DNA from: Oscillospiraceae bacterium
GTDB lineage: Bacteria > Bacillota > Clostridia > Oscillospirales > Oscillospiraceae
Direction: 5' to 3'
DNA: 64,000 bases
Assembly: GCA_020025595.1 (NCBI GenBank)
Contig: JAHHRV010000004.1
Span: 102,564 to 166,563, forward strand
Below, piece by piece: positions 8,816-17,500 of this stretch. The notes below the pieces were generated by a model that had not been told where the DNA came from, ran no database searches, and saw only the letters and a list, made by a program, of their open reading frames with translations. A program made the translations under genes and the position numbers. Positions within the stretch are counted from its first letter, which is position 1, and every line of letters starts with the position of its first letter.

Positions 8816-10177
8816 TTACTTATTTTCTCCGGCCTTGGCAGGCTCGGGCTTGGGTGCAGCGGGCTTGGGAGGCATAGCATCCCGGATACGCTGCTTTGCA
8901 GAGCGGAAGGACAGGACCAGAGGAATGGTAGCGGGGCAGGTGTAAGCGCAGCTGCCGCACTCGATGCAGTCCATGATGTTCTGCTTTTTCATCTCTTCCA
9001 GATTGCGGTGACGCTCGGCCTGATACATCATCAGCGGCATCAGGTGCATGGGACATACATCGATGCACTTGCCGCAGCGGATGCAGTGGGGATTCTCCAC
9101 AGCGAATCTGTTTTTGTGACCCAGAATCGTGACGGCATTACATGCCTTGATGACAGGAACCGCCAAATCGTACTGAGCAGCACCCATCATGGGGCCGCCG
9201 GAGAGGACCTTGTAGGGATACTCTGCGTGACCGCAGGCTTCCAGCAGGTCGTTGAAGGAGGTGCCCACGGGAACCATCAGGTTCTTGGGCTCCATGACGA
9301 TATCGCCGGAAACGGTAACGATTCGGCGAATCAGAGGCATTCCGTCGTACACGGCATCGTGGATTGCCTTACAGGTAGCTGCATTGAACACGGCGCAGCC
9401 AACTGCGGCAGGCAGTCCGCCGGAGGGGACTTCACGCTTGGTAATGGCATAGATCAGCTGCTTTTCAGCACCCTGAGGGTACTTGCAGGGCAGCACATCC
9501 AGCTTGATGCCGGAGCTGGACTCGATGGTCTGGCGCAGAACTCTGGCAGCTTCGGGCTTATTGTCCTCCATGCCGATATGTGCTTCCTTCAGACCCAGGA
9601 TCTTCATCAGGATCTTAATGCCGCTGAGCATCTCAGGTGCGTACTCCTGAGCCAGACGGTCATCAGCAGTGATGTAGGGTTCACACTCGGACAGGTTGAT
9701 AATAATGGTATCCACCTTGCCGATTCCGGAGCTGAGCTTTACATGGGTAGGGAAGCTGGCGCCGCCCATACCGACGATACCTGCTTCGCGGATAATGCTC
9801 ATCAGCTCTTCCGGAGTCAGTGCATCGACCTGCTCCTGAGTTCTTTTCTGAATGTCCGGACATAGGGTGTCCAGGTGGTCATTTTCGATAACAACGCTCA
9901 TCACAGTCGTGCCACTGGTGTGGGGACGCATCTCAACAGATTTGACTTTACCGGATACAGATGCATGAACCGGGACACACAGTCCCTGATTGTCACCAAT
10001 TTTTTGTCCCATGGTCACCAGGTCGCCCTTTTTGACCAGAGGTTTACAGGGAGCACCGATGTGCTGAACCATAGGGATCACCAGTAAATCTGGCTCGGGA
10101 AAGGTCTGCACACTGCACTCCTCGGCGTAGAACTTATTCTCCTTGGGATGAATGCCACCGAAGAAGGAAAACGCCAT
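8816..10177 (-). CDS. rnfC: Rnf complex NADH-oxidoreductase subunit RnfC
   Basis: RnfC is the cytoplasmic subunit that binds FMN/NAD(H) and reduces NAD+ with electrons from ferredoxin. The 453-residue protein contains a Gly-rich nucleotide-binding stretch (GMGGASFPTHVK) with a SLBB-like domain and, near the C-terminus, two 4Fe-4S motifs, CIRCGKCIDVCP and CIECGSCAYTCP. It is the first gene of the operon, with AAGAGGTGATT before the ATG and a good promoter upstream. The C-terminus ends in a short Pro/Ala/Lys tail; the long Ala-rich tail of proteobacterial RnfC is absent. Confidence 0.96.
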   Translation of the reverse strand: MAFSFFGGIHPKENKFYAEECSVQTFPEPDLLVIPMVQHIGAPCKPLVKKGDLVTMGQKIGDNQGLCVPVHASVSGKVKSVEMRPHTSGTTVMSVVIENDHLDTLCPDIQKRTQEQVDALTPEELMSIIREAGIVGMGGASFPTHVKLSSGIGKVDTIIINLSECEPYITADDRLAQEYAPEMLSGIKILMKILGLKEAHIGMEDNKPEAARVLRQTIESSSGIKLDVLPCKYPQGAEKQLIYAITKREVPSGGLPAAVGCAVFNAATCKAIHDAVYDGMPLIRRIVTVSGDIVMEPKNLMVPVGTSFNDLLEACGHAEYPYKVLSGGPMMGAAQYDLAVPVIKACNAVTILGHKNRFAVENPHCIRCGKCIDVCPMHLMPLMMYQAERHRNLEEMKKQNIMDCIECGSCAYTCPATIPLVLSFRSAKQRIRDAMPPKPAAPKPEPAKAGENK

Positions 10178-10239
10178 AGGTCAATCACCTCTTATGTTAA
10201 TTTTTCCGCTCATTTTGCCTGCGGCATAGATACGATCCT

Positions 10240-10268
10240 ACTATATCGCAATTTGTTGCTTTTGTCTA
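10240..10268 (-). promoter_or_regulatory. Promoter of the rnfCDGEAB operon
   Basis: On the minus strand TAGACA (10263-10268), a 17-bp spacer and TATAGT (10240-10245) make a near-consensus housekeeping promoter about 60 bp upstream of rnfC. The flanking 10280-10370 stretch is AT-rich and has no gene. Confidence 0.75.
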
Positions 10269-10370
10269 CCACAATTCCGTCAAAATAAACAAATTCGGGT
10301 TAAAAAGTACGAATATATCGATAAAAATTATGCAATATACATAAATTCCCACTTTATGCGGTATTTGGGC

Positions 10371-10404
10371 AAAAGAAAACGCCGTTCCTTCAGGAACGGC
10401 GTTT
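10371..10404 (-). terminator. Intrinsic terminator of the glmM operon
   Basis: Eleven-bp arms (10378-10388 and 10393-10403) around a TTCA/TGAA loop, starting 4 bp after the glmM stop and followed on the minus strand by a T-rich run. Confidence 0.85.
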
Positions 10405-10407
10405 TTA

Positions 10408-11799
10408 TTACTTTTCGACGATATGACCCTTTTGACGAATGGTGTCTACCACTTCGTCTACATATTTCCGGCAGATCTCGTGGGTGGGAGCTTCCACCAT
10501 TACCCGAACCACAGGCTCGGTGCCGGACTCGCGAACAAGGATTCTGCCGGTATCGCCCAGCGCCTCGGCAACACGCTCCACAGCAAGCTGTACATCGGGG
10601 TCAGCCTGAGCGGTGGCCTTGTCGTGAACACGGACATTTTCCAGCACCTGAGGATAGATGACCAGATCTTCATGGAGCTGGCTCAGTTTCTTCTTCTTGG
10701 CCATCATCACTTCCATGATCTTCAGGCTGGTCAGGATACCGTCACCGGTGGATGCATACTTGGAGAAAATAATGTGACCGGACTGCTCGCCGCCCAGACG
10801 GCAGCCGTTTTTCATCATGTACTCGTACACATACTTGTCGCCCACAGCGGTCTTAGCATAGTCGATGCCCAGCTCGTCAAAGGCTTTGTACAGGCCGAAA
10901 TTGGACATGACGGTGGTGACCACGGTGTTGTTGAGCAGTTTGCCCTGCTCCTTCATGTGGCGGCCGCAGATGTACAGGATGTGGTCGCCGGTGACCACCT
11001 GACCCTTTTCGTCCACGCAAAGACAGCGGTCGGCGTCGCCGTCATAGGCAAAGCCCACATCCAGACCGTTTTCCAGAACGAATTTCTGCAGGCCCTCGAT
11101 ATGGGTGGAACCTGCATTGGTGTTGATGTTGTAGCCGTCGGGCTCTGCGTTGATGACATAGGTTTTTGCGCCCAGGGCATCGAACACGCTCTTTGCAATG
11201 TTCCAGGAGGAGCCGTTGGCGCAGTCCAGACCGACCTTCATATCCTTGAAAGAATACAGACCCAGAGAAATCAGATAGCCGATATAGCGGTTTCTGCCGG
11301 CAACATAGTCAACGGTTCTGCCGATGCATTCCCGCTTGGCAAGAGGCAGCTCCTCCCACTTGCGGTCGAAGCACTCCAGCTCGCCGTCGATATAGGCCTC
11401 GATCAGAGAAATCACGGATTCTTCCATCTTCTCGCCGTTGCCGTTGATCAGCTTGATGCCGTTGTCATAATAGGGATTGTGGCTGGCGGAAATCATAATG
11501 CCGCAGTCAAAATTATCGGTGCGAACCACATGGGCAACGGAAGGGGTGGTGGTCACGTGCAGCAGATATGCATCTGCGCCGCTGGCAACCAGACCGCTTA
11601 CCAGTGCATATTCAAACATATAGCTGGAACGACGGGTATCCTTGCCGATGACGATTCTGGCAGGCTCCTTGGAGCCAGTCCAGCGCTTCATCTGTCCATA
11701 GTACCATCCCAGAAAGCGACCCACCTTCTGGGCGTGGTCAGCAGTCAAATTACAGTTGGCTTCTCCGCGGAATCCGTCTGTACCAAAATATTTACCCAT
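10408..11799 (-). CDS. glmM: Phosphoglucosamine mutase
   Basis: GlmM interconverts glucosamine-6-phosphate and glucosamine-1-phosphate, feeding UDP-GlcNAc and peptidoglycan synthesis. The 463-residue protein has the catalytic phosphoserine loop ISASHNP near residue 101, the metal-binding DGDADR near 252, the substrate loop GGEQSGHI, and the phosphate-binding RESGTEP near the C-terminus. The N-terminal KYFGTDGFRGEAN is typical of GlmM rather than other phosphohexomutases. It overlaps the stop of the upstream beta-helix gene by one base (TAATG), so the two are translationally coupled. Confidence 0.93.
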   Translation of the reverse strand: MGKYFGTDGFRGEANCNLTADHAQKVGRFLGWYYGQMKRWTGSKEPARIVIGKDTRRSSYMFEYALVSGLVASGADAYLLHVTTTPSVAHVVRTDNFDCGIMISASHNPYYDNGIKLINGNGEKMEESVISLIEAYIDGELECFDRKWEELPLAKRECIGRTVDYVAGRNRYIGYLISLGLYSFKDMKVGLDCANGSSWNIAKSVFDALGAKTYVINAEPDGYNINTNAGSTHIEGLQKFVLENGLDVGFAYDGDADRCLCVDEKGQVVTGDHILYICGRHMKEQGKLLNNTVVTTVMSNFGLYKAFDELGIDYAKTAVGDKYVYEYMMKNGCRLGGEQSGHIIFSKYASTGDGILTSLKIMEVMMAKKKKLSQLHEDLVIYPQVLENVRVHDKATAQADPDVQLAVERVAEALGDTGRILVRESGTEPVVRVMVEAPTHEICRKYVDEVVDTIRQKGHIVEK

Positions 11800-12461
11800 T
11801 ATCGTTGCTCCTTTTTTACTACAATACCGCCGGTTTTCCAGATGCTTTCCTCGGCGACCACGCCGCGCACACAGCTGGTGGGGTAGATGTTGCTGTTTCT
11901 GCCGATGACGGTGCCGGGGTTCAGCACGCTGTTGCAGCCCACTTCCACGAAGTCACCCAGCATGGCACCGAACTTCTTCAGACCGGTTTCGACGCATTCC
12001 GCTCCGTCCTTTACCACCACCAGAGTCTTGTCGGACTTCACATTGGAGGTAACGGAGCCGGCACCCATATGGGACTTGTATCCCAGGATGCTGTCGCCCA
12101 CATAATTGAAGTGGGGCACCTGAACATTGTCGAACAAAATCACATTTTTCAGCTCTACGCTGTTGCCCACCACGCAGTTTTCACCAACCAGAGCGCTGCC
12201 CCGGATGAATGCGCAGTGGCGCACTTCGGTATTGGCCCCGATGATGCAGGGTGCGCCCAGCAGCGCAGTGGGTGCCACCTTGGCACTCTCGTGAACCCAG
12301 ACCTGAGGGGATACCTCTTTATAATCTTCGCCCAGCTGCGCACCCAGAGCAAGGATCAGATCCTTGATGCCCTTCAGCGCCTGCCAGGGATATTCATACC
12401 CGGCAAGATATTCTCCTGCCGCGGAATGTGTCAAATCAAAAAGCTGTGTTGTTTTTACCAA
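11799..12461 (-). CDS. Left-handed beta-helix acyltransferase-like protein (GlmU C-domain-like)
   Basis: The protein (220 residues from a TTG start) consists of a short N-terminal part followed by hexapeptide repeats forming a left-handed beta helix, as in the acetyltransferase half of GlmU and related sugar-nucleotide enzymes. The nucleotidyltransferase domain is absent. The TTG at 12461 is preferred because GGAAG lies at the right distance and a consensus promoter covers 12517-12545, which makes the longer frame (from 12545) impossible to translate from that transcript. Coupling to glmM suggests a role in amino-sugar metabolism, possibly acetylation of glucosamine-1-phosphate; this is inference. 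Confidence 0.8.
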   Translation of the reverse strand: MVKTTQLFDLTHSAAGEYLAGYEYPWQALKGIKDLILALGAQLGEDYKEVSPQVWVHESAKVAPTALLGAPCIIGANTEVRHCAFIRGSALVGENCVVGNSVELKNVILFDNVQVPHFNYVGDSILGYKSHMGAGSVTSNVKSDKTLVVVKDGAECVETGLKKFGAMLGDFVEVGCNSVLNPGTVIGRNSNIYPTSCVRGVVAEESIWKTGGIVVKKEQR

Positions 12462-12516
12462 GAAATTCGCTTCCTTTCCTTCATGCAATAATTTGGAATC
12501 ATTTCTTCGTCCGTTC

Positions 12517-12545
12517 ACTATACACCGACACCCTGTCTTTGTCAA
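12517..12545 (-). promoter_or_regulatory. Promoter of the beta-helix protein-glmM operon
   Basis: On the minus strand a perfect TTGACA (12540-12545), 17-bp spacer and TATAGT (12517-12522), about 55 bp upstream of the TTG start. Confidence 0.85.
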
Positions 12546-12618
12546 CCATTTTGGATTATAATTGTATATAAATCAACTATATCATATGCACGACCGGTGA
12601 CATTTCCCCAAAATGAAC

Positions 12619-12650
12619 AAAAAAAACACCGTCCCGGAACCGGGACGGTG
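12619..12650 (-). terminator. Intrinsic terminator of the rpmH-jag operon
   Basis: Arms CACCGTCCCGG and CCGGGACGGTG around a short loop, followed by eight T residues on the minus strand, 11 bp past the jag stop. Confidence 0.88.
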
Positions 12651-12661
12651 CTATTGGTTAC

Positions 12662-13531
12662 TCAGCGCACATACTCAATGACCACGCGGCGGTTGGGTTC
12701 GCTGCCGGTGGAATGGGTGGTGATGTTTTCCATATCCTGCAGAGAGGCATGGATCACATGACGCTCATAGGCGTTCATGGGCTCCAGAGTGGTGCGGCGG
12801 CGGTTCTTCAGAACCTGCTGTGCCTTCTTGCGGGCATAGCGGCTCAGGGACTCTTCCCGCTTCAGGCGGTAGTCCTCTGCATCCACATTGATGCGGACAT
12901 GGCCGTCGATGTTGCGGTTGACGGAGTAGTTGGCCAGATGCTGGATGGCATCCAGAGTCTCACCACGGCGGCCGATCAGATAGCCCAGATCCTCGCCGGT
13001 CAGGTCAACACGGTAGTTGCCTTCGCCCTCTTCCCATGCGTGGGGAACAGCCTGAGAACCCATGTTCTCCAGCAGGCCCTTCAGGAAGATCTCGATCTTC
13101 TCTTCGTTGCTGCCTGCAGCGGCGGGAGCGTAAGTACGCTGAACCTTGGGTTCAGCCTTCTTTTCTGCCTTGGGAGCCTCAGCCTTGGGCTCGGGCTTCT
13201 TCTCAACCTTGGGAGCCTCGACCTTGGGCTCGGGCTTCTTTTCAACCTTAGGAGCCTCAACCTTGGGCTCAGGCTTCTTTTCAACCTTGGGCTGCTTGGG
13301 CTTGGAACGAGAAGCAGAAGACAGTGCAACTCTGGGTGCTGCGGGCTTCTCATCGGGAGCTTCGTAGGTCACCTGAACCTTGGCATCGGTTCTGCCGATA
13401 CCCAGAAAACCGGATTTCGCCTGCTCCAGCACGGTGACGCTTACGCTGTCACGGTCCATGCCCAGCTTCTGCAGGGCGGATTCAATGGCGATATCGATGG
13501 TTCTACCAGTGGTAATGATACTCTTTTCCAT
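12662..13531 (-). CDS. jag: Jag/KhpB RNA-binding protein (SpoIIIJ-associated)
   Basis: This 289-residue protein has an N-terminal Jag domain (about 1-55), a long Lys/Pro/Glu linker (about 60-140) with imperfect repeats of the type EKKPEPKVEAPK, then a KH domain (about 150-220, containing GYLIGRRGETLDAI) and an R3H domain with the R-x3-H core ERHVIH. KhpB/EloR proteins bind RNA and help regulate cell elongation and division in Gram-positive bacteria. It follows yidC by 3 bp, the conserved arrangement. The linker repeats are unusually regular. Confidence 0.95.
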   Translation of the reverse strand: MEKSIITTGRTIDIAIESALQKLGMDRDSVSVTVLEQAKSGFLGIGRTDAKVQVTYEAPDEKPAAPRVALSSASRSKPKQPKVEKKPEPKVEAPKVEKKPEPKVEAPKVEKKPEPKAEAPKAEKKAEPKVQRTYAPAAAGSNEEKIEIFLKGLLENMGSQAVPHAWEEGEGNYRVDLTGEDLGYLIGRRGETLDAIQHLANYSVNRNIDGHVRINVDAEDYRLKREESLSRYARKKAQQVLKNRRRTTLEPMNAYERHVIHASLQDMENITTHSTGSEPNRRVVIEYVR

Positions 13532-13534
13532 GGT

Positions 13535-14776
13535 TTATTCCTCCACATTGCCGTTATAACGATTGGGGTCATAGGCACGACCCTTGCAGTAGGGACGCTC
13601 GACAATTCCGGACATCACTTCGATGACATCCTCGTCTTCCACGAGCTCGCCCTTCTTAGCTGCATATTCCTTGGCAGCGGCTGCCTTAGCTGCTGCTGCC
13701 TTGGCCTGCTGCTCTTTCTGCAGCTTCTTCTTGCTGGTGTTGGTGGTGATGCCGTCGGGGTTTGCGGCACGGCGCTCAGCGCGGATGCGCTCCTTTTCAG
13801 CCTCGATGCGGTCCTGCTCCATTGCTTTCTGCAGGCGGATTGCATCCTCTGCATCATAGATGGTGCGGTACTTCTTGGTCAGAATCACATCCTGTGCGGT
13901 ACGAACAACACCGCCGACCAGCCAGTACAGGCTCAATGCGGTAGGCACGGTAAAGCCGATCCACAAGCTCATCAGGGGCATCATGAACATCATCGTCTTG
14001 TTGGTCTGGGCCATCTGGGAGTTATTGGCGGTTTCATCGTCCTGAACACCCTTTTCGTTGGTAACAACGGAGTTGTTCATCTTGGTGGAGATGTACATGG
14101 TCAGGACCTGGCTGCCAGCAGACAGAACAGGGATCAGGAATGCACCGAAGTGTGCCCAGTTGTATGCGCTCCAGCCAAAGATGTTGAACTGGGGAACAAT
14201 GCCCATATCAATGCCCAGGAAGGCAAAGTTGACACCGGCCATGGTGCTCTCGTTCAGAGCCAGACCGGCAGCCTTCAGCTGTTCCAGGAACTCAGGAATG
14301 TGCTGAGCGGCGATCATTTCGTGGTAATAGGGGTTGCCGGTGAACAGCTCAGGGGCAGCTTCCTTCATGGTAGCAATGATCTGCTGAGAAACCTCGACGG
14401 ACTCGTGCAGCATATAGGTGATAGGCTGACGAACAACGGCGTACAGAGGGATCAGGATCAGCAGGGGAATGAAGCCCCACAGGCAGCCGCCGGTCATGCT
14501 GACGCCTTCTTCTTTGTAAAGGGCCTGCATTGCCTGGCTCTGCTTGACCTGGTCATCTGCATAGCGTCTCTGGATGTCCTGCAGTCTGGGCTGCAGACGG
14601 GACATCTTCATCATGCTCTTTTTGCTCTTGGCGGTAATGGGGGTCAGGATCACCTGAACCAGAATAGCGAACAGGATCAGAGCCAGACCATAGCTATGGG
14701 TCAGGTTGTACATCCACTCCATCATGTAGCCAAAGGGGATGGTGATCAAGTCTGATAACTTAAATGCTAAAAACAT
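13535..14776 (-). CDS. yidC: Membrane protein insertase YidC/Oxa1 family
   Basis: YidC inserts and folds inner-membrane proteins with or without SecYEG. The 413-residue protein has the five-segment Oxa1/SpoIIIJ core (residues about 10-290), including the cytosolic coiled hairpin with SRLQPRLQDIQRRYADD. A long charged Ala/Lys/Arg/Glu tail (about 300-413) follows and should bind ribosomes. There is no lipobox at the N-terminus, unlike Bacillus SpoIIIJ. It lies between yidD and jag in the standard order. Confidence 0.95.
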   Translation of the reverse strand: MFLAFKLSDLITIPFGYMMEWMYNLTHSYGLALILFAILVQVILTPITAKSKKSMMKMSRLQPRLQDIQRRYADDQVKQSQAMQALYKEEGVSMTGGCLWGFIPLLILIPLYAVVRQPITYMLHESVEVSQQIIATMKEAAPELFTGNPYYHEMIAAQHIPEFLEQLKAAGLALNESTMAGVNFAFLGIDMGIVPQFNIFGWSAYNWAHFGAFLIPVLSAGSQVLTMYISTKMNNSVVTNEKGVQDDETANNSQMAQTNKTMMFMMPLMSLWIGFTVPTALSLYWLVGGVVRTAQDVILTKKYRTIYDAEDAIRLQKAMEQDRIEAEKERIRAERRAANPDGITTNTSKKKLQKEQQAKAAAAKAAAAKEYAAKKGELVEDEDVIEVMSGIVERPYCKGRAYDPNRYNGNVEE

Positions 14777-14803
14777 GTAGCTTTCCTCCTCATGGTGTAG
14801 CAG

Positions 14804-15016
14804 CTAGGGGACAGGGTCGTAATAGTCCCCCTTGTAAAACGGTTGGCACCGAAGCAGCCGCTTCAGCGTCAGCCACCCGCCCTTCCAGGCGCCGTATTTT
14901 TCGATGGCCTCCATGGCATAAGCCGAACAGGTAGGCGTAAAACGGCAGGTAGGCGGGGTATACGGAGATATGCACGTCCGGTAAAAGCGGATCAAAGCCA
15001 GCATGACGCGTTTCAT
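14804..15016 (-). CDS. yidD: Membrane protein insertion efficiency factor YidD
   Basis: A 70-residue protein with the family signature: an amphipathic N-terminus (MLALIRFYRTCISP) then CRFTPTCSAYAMEAIEKYG with the conserved cysteines, and RLLRCQPF near the end. The ATG at 15016 overlaps the rnpA stop (ATGA), which fixes this start over the longer frame. YidD assists YidC-dependent insertion. Confidence 0.95.
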   Translation of the reverse strand: MKRVMLALIRFYRTCISPYTPPTCRFTPTCSAYAMEAIEKYGAWKGGWLTLKRLLRCQPFYKGDYYDPVP

Positions 15017-15357
15017 TCGGCTTCCTCCCGCAGTACGCCGGATTTCTTTGCCAGAGACAGATATGCTCTGGTCAGGTCGGAAAAGCTTGCATCCACGGCA
15101 CGGCCGCGGGCCACCACAACGATGTCCCACCCGGGCAGGAAACGGCTCTCACTGAGTCGGTAGACCTCCCGCAAACGGCGACGGACCCGATTCCGAACAA
15201 CGGCTTTTCCCAGTTTTTTACTGACAGTCACACCAATCCGATTCACACCCAGCCGGTTGGGTCGGGCATACATCACCAGAAGGTGATTGGCATTGCCCTG
15301 CGTCCGGTAGAGTCTGCGAAAGATGTGATTCAGTTTTAGGGATTTAGAATATTGCAT
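15013..15357 (-). CDS. rnpA: Ribonuclease P protein component
   Basis: RnpA is the protein cofactor of RNase P, which matures tRNA 5' ends. The 114-residue product has the basic RNA-binding signature NRVRRRLREVYR (about 57-68) and the preceding GVTVSKKLGKAV strand. The ATG at 15357 has GGGAGGG 6 nt upstream, better than the TTG one codon before. It follows rpmH and overlaps yidD. The RNase P RNA gene is not in this window. Confidence 0.95.
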   Translation of the reverse strand: MQYSKSLKLNHIFRRLYRTQGNANHLLVMYARPNRLGVNRIGVTVSKKLGKAVVRNRVRRRLREVYRLSESRFLPGWDIVVVARGRAVDASFSDLTRAYLSLAKKSGVLREEAE

Positions 15358-15400
15358 CAAATTCCCTCCCTAACAGAATTTTTCCCCAAATAAACAGGGA

Positions 15401-15429
15401 GCGGGGCGAATGGTGTTCATTCGCCCCGC
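15401..15429 (-). promoter_or_regulatory. Hairpin between rpmH and rnpA
   Basis: A perfect 12-bp inverted repeat (arms 15401-15412 and 15418-15429) in the 135-bp rpmH-rnpA gap. No long T-run follows, so partial attenuation or mRNA processing that favours high rpmH output is more likely than full termination. Confidence 0.55.
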
Positions 15430-15492
15430 ACTTGCTCCTGAAAAGCGTAAAGCGGCATCTATGGTCAGCCGACGAAACGCTCACACCCTAAA

Positions 15493-15627
15493 TCAGGCAG
15501 ACAGGACCTTACGGCCCTTTGCACGACGGCGGGCCAGAACCTTACGGCCGTTGGAAGTAGCCATTCTCTGACGGAAACCGTGAACCTTGGAACGGTGACG
15601 GCGGCTGGGCTGGTAGGTACGCTTCAT
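15493..15627 (-). CDS. rpmH: 50S ribosomal protein L34
   Basis: A 44-residue, highly basic protein reading MKRTYQPSRRHRSKVHGFR at its start and ending KGRKVLSA, a complete bacterial L34. AGGAGGTG lies upstream of the ATG. It heads the rpmH-rnpA-yidD-yidC-jag operon behind a consensus promoter. In most bacteria this block lies next to dnaA; here dnaA is about 44 kb away. Confidence 0.97.
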   Translation of the reverse strand: MKRTYQPSRRHRSKVHGFRQRMATSNGRKVLARRRAKGRKVLSA

Positions 15628-15723
15628 TCGGATACACCTCCTACATTAAATTACAATGCTCATCAGCCAGGTATCAGCTGCAGCAAATCAATGTGATACA
15701 CGACTCCATGGTCGTGCTAGGGT

Positions 15724-15752
15724 ATTATAACCGAAAAGAAACTTCAGGTCAA
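15724..15752 (-). promoter_or_regulatory. Promoter of the rpmH-jag operon
   Basis: On the minus strand TTGACC (15747-15752), 17-bp spacer and perfect TATAAT (15724-15729), about 95 bp upstream of rpmH. Confidence 0.88.
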
Positions 15753-15769
15753 CAATTTTTTTCGGTTTA

Positions 15770-17500
15770 TCAGGGTTTTTCATCAATGCTCGGCTTGGGG
15801 TTCACATATACCGTGCGGTAAGTATAATAGACCACCATGCCGGGTTTTGCACCGTTGGGTTTTTTCACCTGTTTGACGGGGGTCACATCCACCGCCACAT
15901 TCTGGCCCTGGGCAGCTTCGGAGTGATATGCTGCCAGCTGTGCCGCCTGGGTGATGGTGTCGTCGGGGACTTCCCGGCCGTTGGCGGCAATAATGACATG
16001 GCTGCCGTGGACCTTCTGGGCGTGGAGCCAGATATCGTCCTTTCGGGCCAGCTTGAAGGTCAATTCGTCATTCTGGCGGTTATTCCGGCCCACATAGATG
16101 CCGATTCCGTCGGTGGATTCAAAGCGAATGGGCTGGAGCTTGCTCTGCTTGATGCGCTTTTTGCCGTTGTCTTTGCGCAGATAGCCGCCGGCCTGAAGCT
16201 CCTGACGGATCTCCTCCAGGGCCTGTTCGCTGTCGGCACGGCTCAGCTCCTCCAGCACGCTTTCCAGATATGCAAGCTCGCCTGCGCCAATCTCCAGCTG
16301 ATGCTTCAGCTCCCGCTCAGCATTCTTCATGCGGGTGTAGTCTTTGTAGAATTTCGCCGCATTCTGCTGAGGGGACAGGACTTCGGACAAAGGAATATCG
16401 ATGATTTTCATGTCTTCATCGTAAAAATCCTCCGCCTGCAGCACCTTTTGACCTCTTTTAATGGAGTGAATGTTGGCAGTGACGATGTCGCCCAGCTGGC
16501 GCAGCCGCTCCCGGTCATAGGTAGCTGCCAGCTCCTTTTCCTGAATCGCCATCTTCCGCCTCAGCCGCTGGCACAGGTTCGACACGGTCTTGCGCACGGT
16601 CTGACTCTTCTGGCGCATGGCATCGTTGCGATCCCGGACAATATAGAAGCTGTCAAGCAGCGCCGTGAAGCTCTCGGCTTCGTGGCAGTCGCCGTATTCC
16701 ACAATGGGGCAAAAAGCAAACTGCTTGGGAGTGCCGTCGGCCTGAGCGTAGAAATAGGGCTTCGGGTGATTCAGATGCTCCCCGAAAAACAGTGCCAGTT
16801 TCTCCGAAACTGCTTGAATATCCATATTTTCCAGTCTTGCATCCAGATCTCCGGCTGTAAAAATGGCTGCTTCCCGGCAAACAAGAGGGGACAGGCCGCC
16901 CAGCGTGTCCATCAGCCGGTCGCTGAGCTTGTCCGCTCCGGGCCAGGAAAGCAGGGTCTTGAATCCGTCTGCATCCAGTTCCTTGGGGTTCAGCTTTTCG
17001 ATGGGGTCCGGGTTCTGGTAGTACAGTCCCGGCAGAGCCTGACGCTTGCTGGATTCATCCAGGCCGACTCTGCGCAGGCAGTCGATAATGCGCCCGTCCG
17101 GGCCAAGCAGATAGATGTTGCAGGTTCTGCCCATCAGCTCCGCCACCAGCCGTTTCTGGACGGGGTAGCCCATTTCATCGGTGCAGTCAAAGCTGAACAC
17201 CGCGCAGCGCTCCATGGGCGGCTGCTCTACGCCTGCCAGACGGGCGCCGGACAGGTGCTTGCGCAGCAGCATACAGAACATGGGGGGCTGATCCGGGTTT
17301 TCCGGGTTGGCTGTGGTCAGATGAAGGCGGGGAGCCGCCGGATTGGCTGCAAGCAGCAGCTTCTGCCGTCCGCCGTCGCAGCGCAGAAGCAAAATAATGG
17401 TATCACGGCTGGGCTGATGAATCTTTTCCACCCGGGCACCGATGGCCTGAGTGCGAATCTCATCCAGCACTGCCGACAGGAAAAATGCATCAAACGCCAT
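15770..17500 (-). CDS. rqcH: Rqc2 homolog RqcH (NFACT family)
   Basis: RqcH binds obstructed 50S subunits carrying peptidyl-tRNA and directs addition of C-terminal Ala tails that mark the stalled chain for degradation. The 576-residue protein has the NFACT-N domain (start MAFDAFFLSAVLDEI), a central helix-hairpin-helix and coiled-coil region (about 270-430), and the NFACT-R domain (about 450-560) with RKDDIWLHAQKVHGSHVII as its hallmark. Older annotations call this family fibronectin-binding protein A. It overlaps the Mini-III gene by 11 bp, which suggests an RNA/ribosome-related operon. Confidence 0.93.
   Translation of the reverse strand: MAFDAFFLSAVLDEIRTQAIGARVEKIHQPSRDTIILLLRCDGGRQKLLLAANPAAPRLHLTTANPENPDQPPMFCMLLRKHLSGARLAGVEQPPMERCAVFSFDCTDEMGYPVQKRLVAELMGRTCNIYLLGPDGRIIDCLRRVGLDESSKRQALPGLYYQNPDPIEKLNPKELDADGFKTLLSWPGADKLSDRLMDTLGGLSPLVCREAAIFTAGDLDARLENMDIQAVSEKLALFFGEHLNHPKPYFYAQADGTPKQFAFCPIVEYGDCHEAESFTALLDSFYIVRDRNDAMRQKSQTVRKTVSNLCQRLRRKMAIQEKELAATYDRERLRQLGDIVTANIHSIKRGQKVLQAEDFYDEDMKIIDIPLSEVLSPQQNAAKFYKDYTRMKNAERELKHQLEIGAGELAYLESVLEELSRADSEQALEEIRQELQAGGYLRKDNGKKRIKQSKLQPIRFESTDGIGIYVGRNNRQNDELTFKLARKDDIWLHAQKVHGSHVIIAANGREVPDDTITQAAQLAAYHSEAAQGQNVAVDVTPVKQVKKPNGAKPGMVVYYTYRTVYVNPKPSIDEKP

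Noticed and set aside
12462..12545. N-terminal extension of the beta-helix protein to an ATG at 12545
   Set aside because: A consensus promoter occupies 12517-12545, so that ATG would not be transcribed; the TTG at 12461 has a ribosome site.
12713..14755. 680-codon plus-strand frame opposite jag and yidC
   Set aside because: Antisense shadow; the Leu/Gly-rich repeats mirror the Jag linker repeats.
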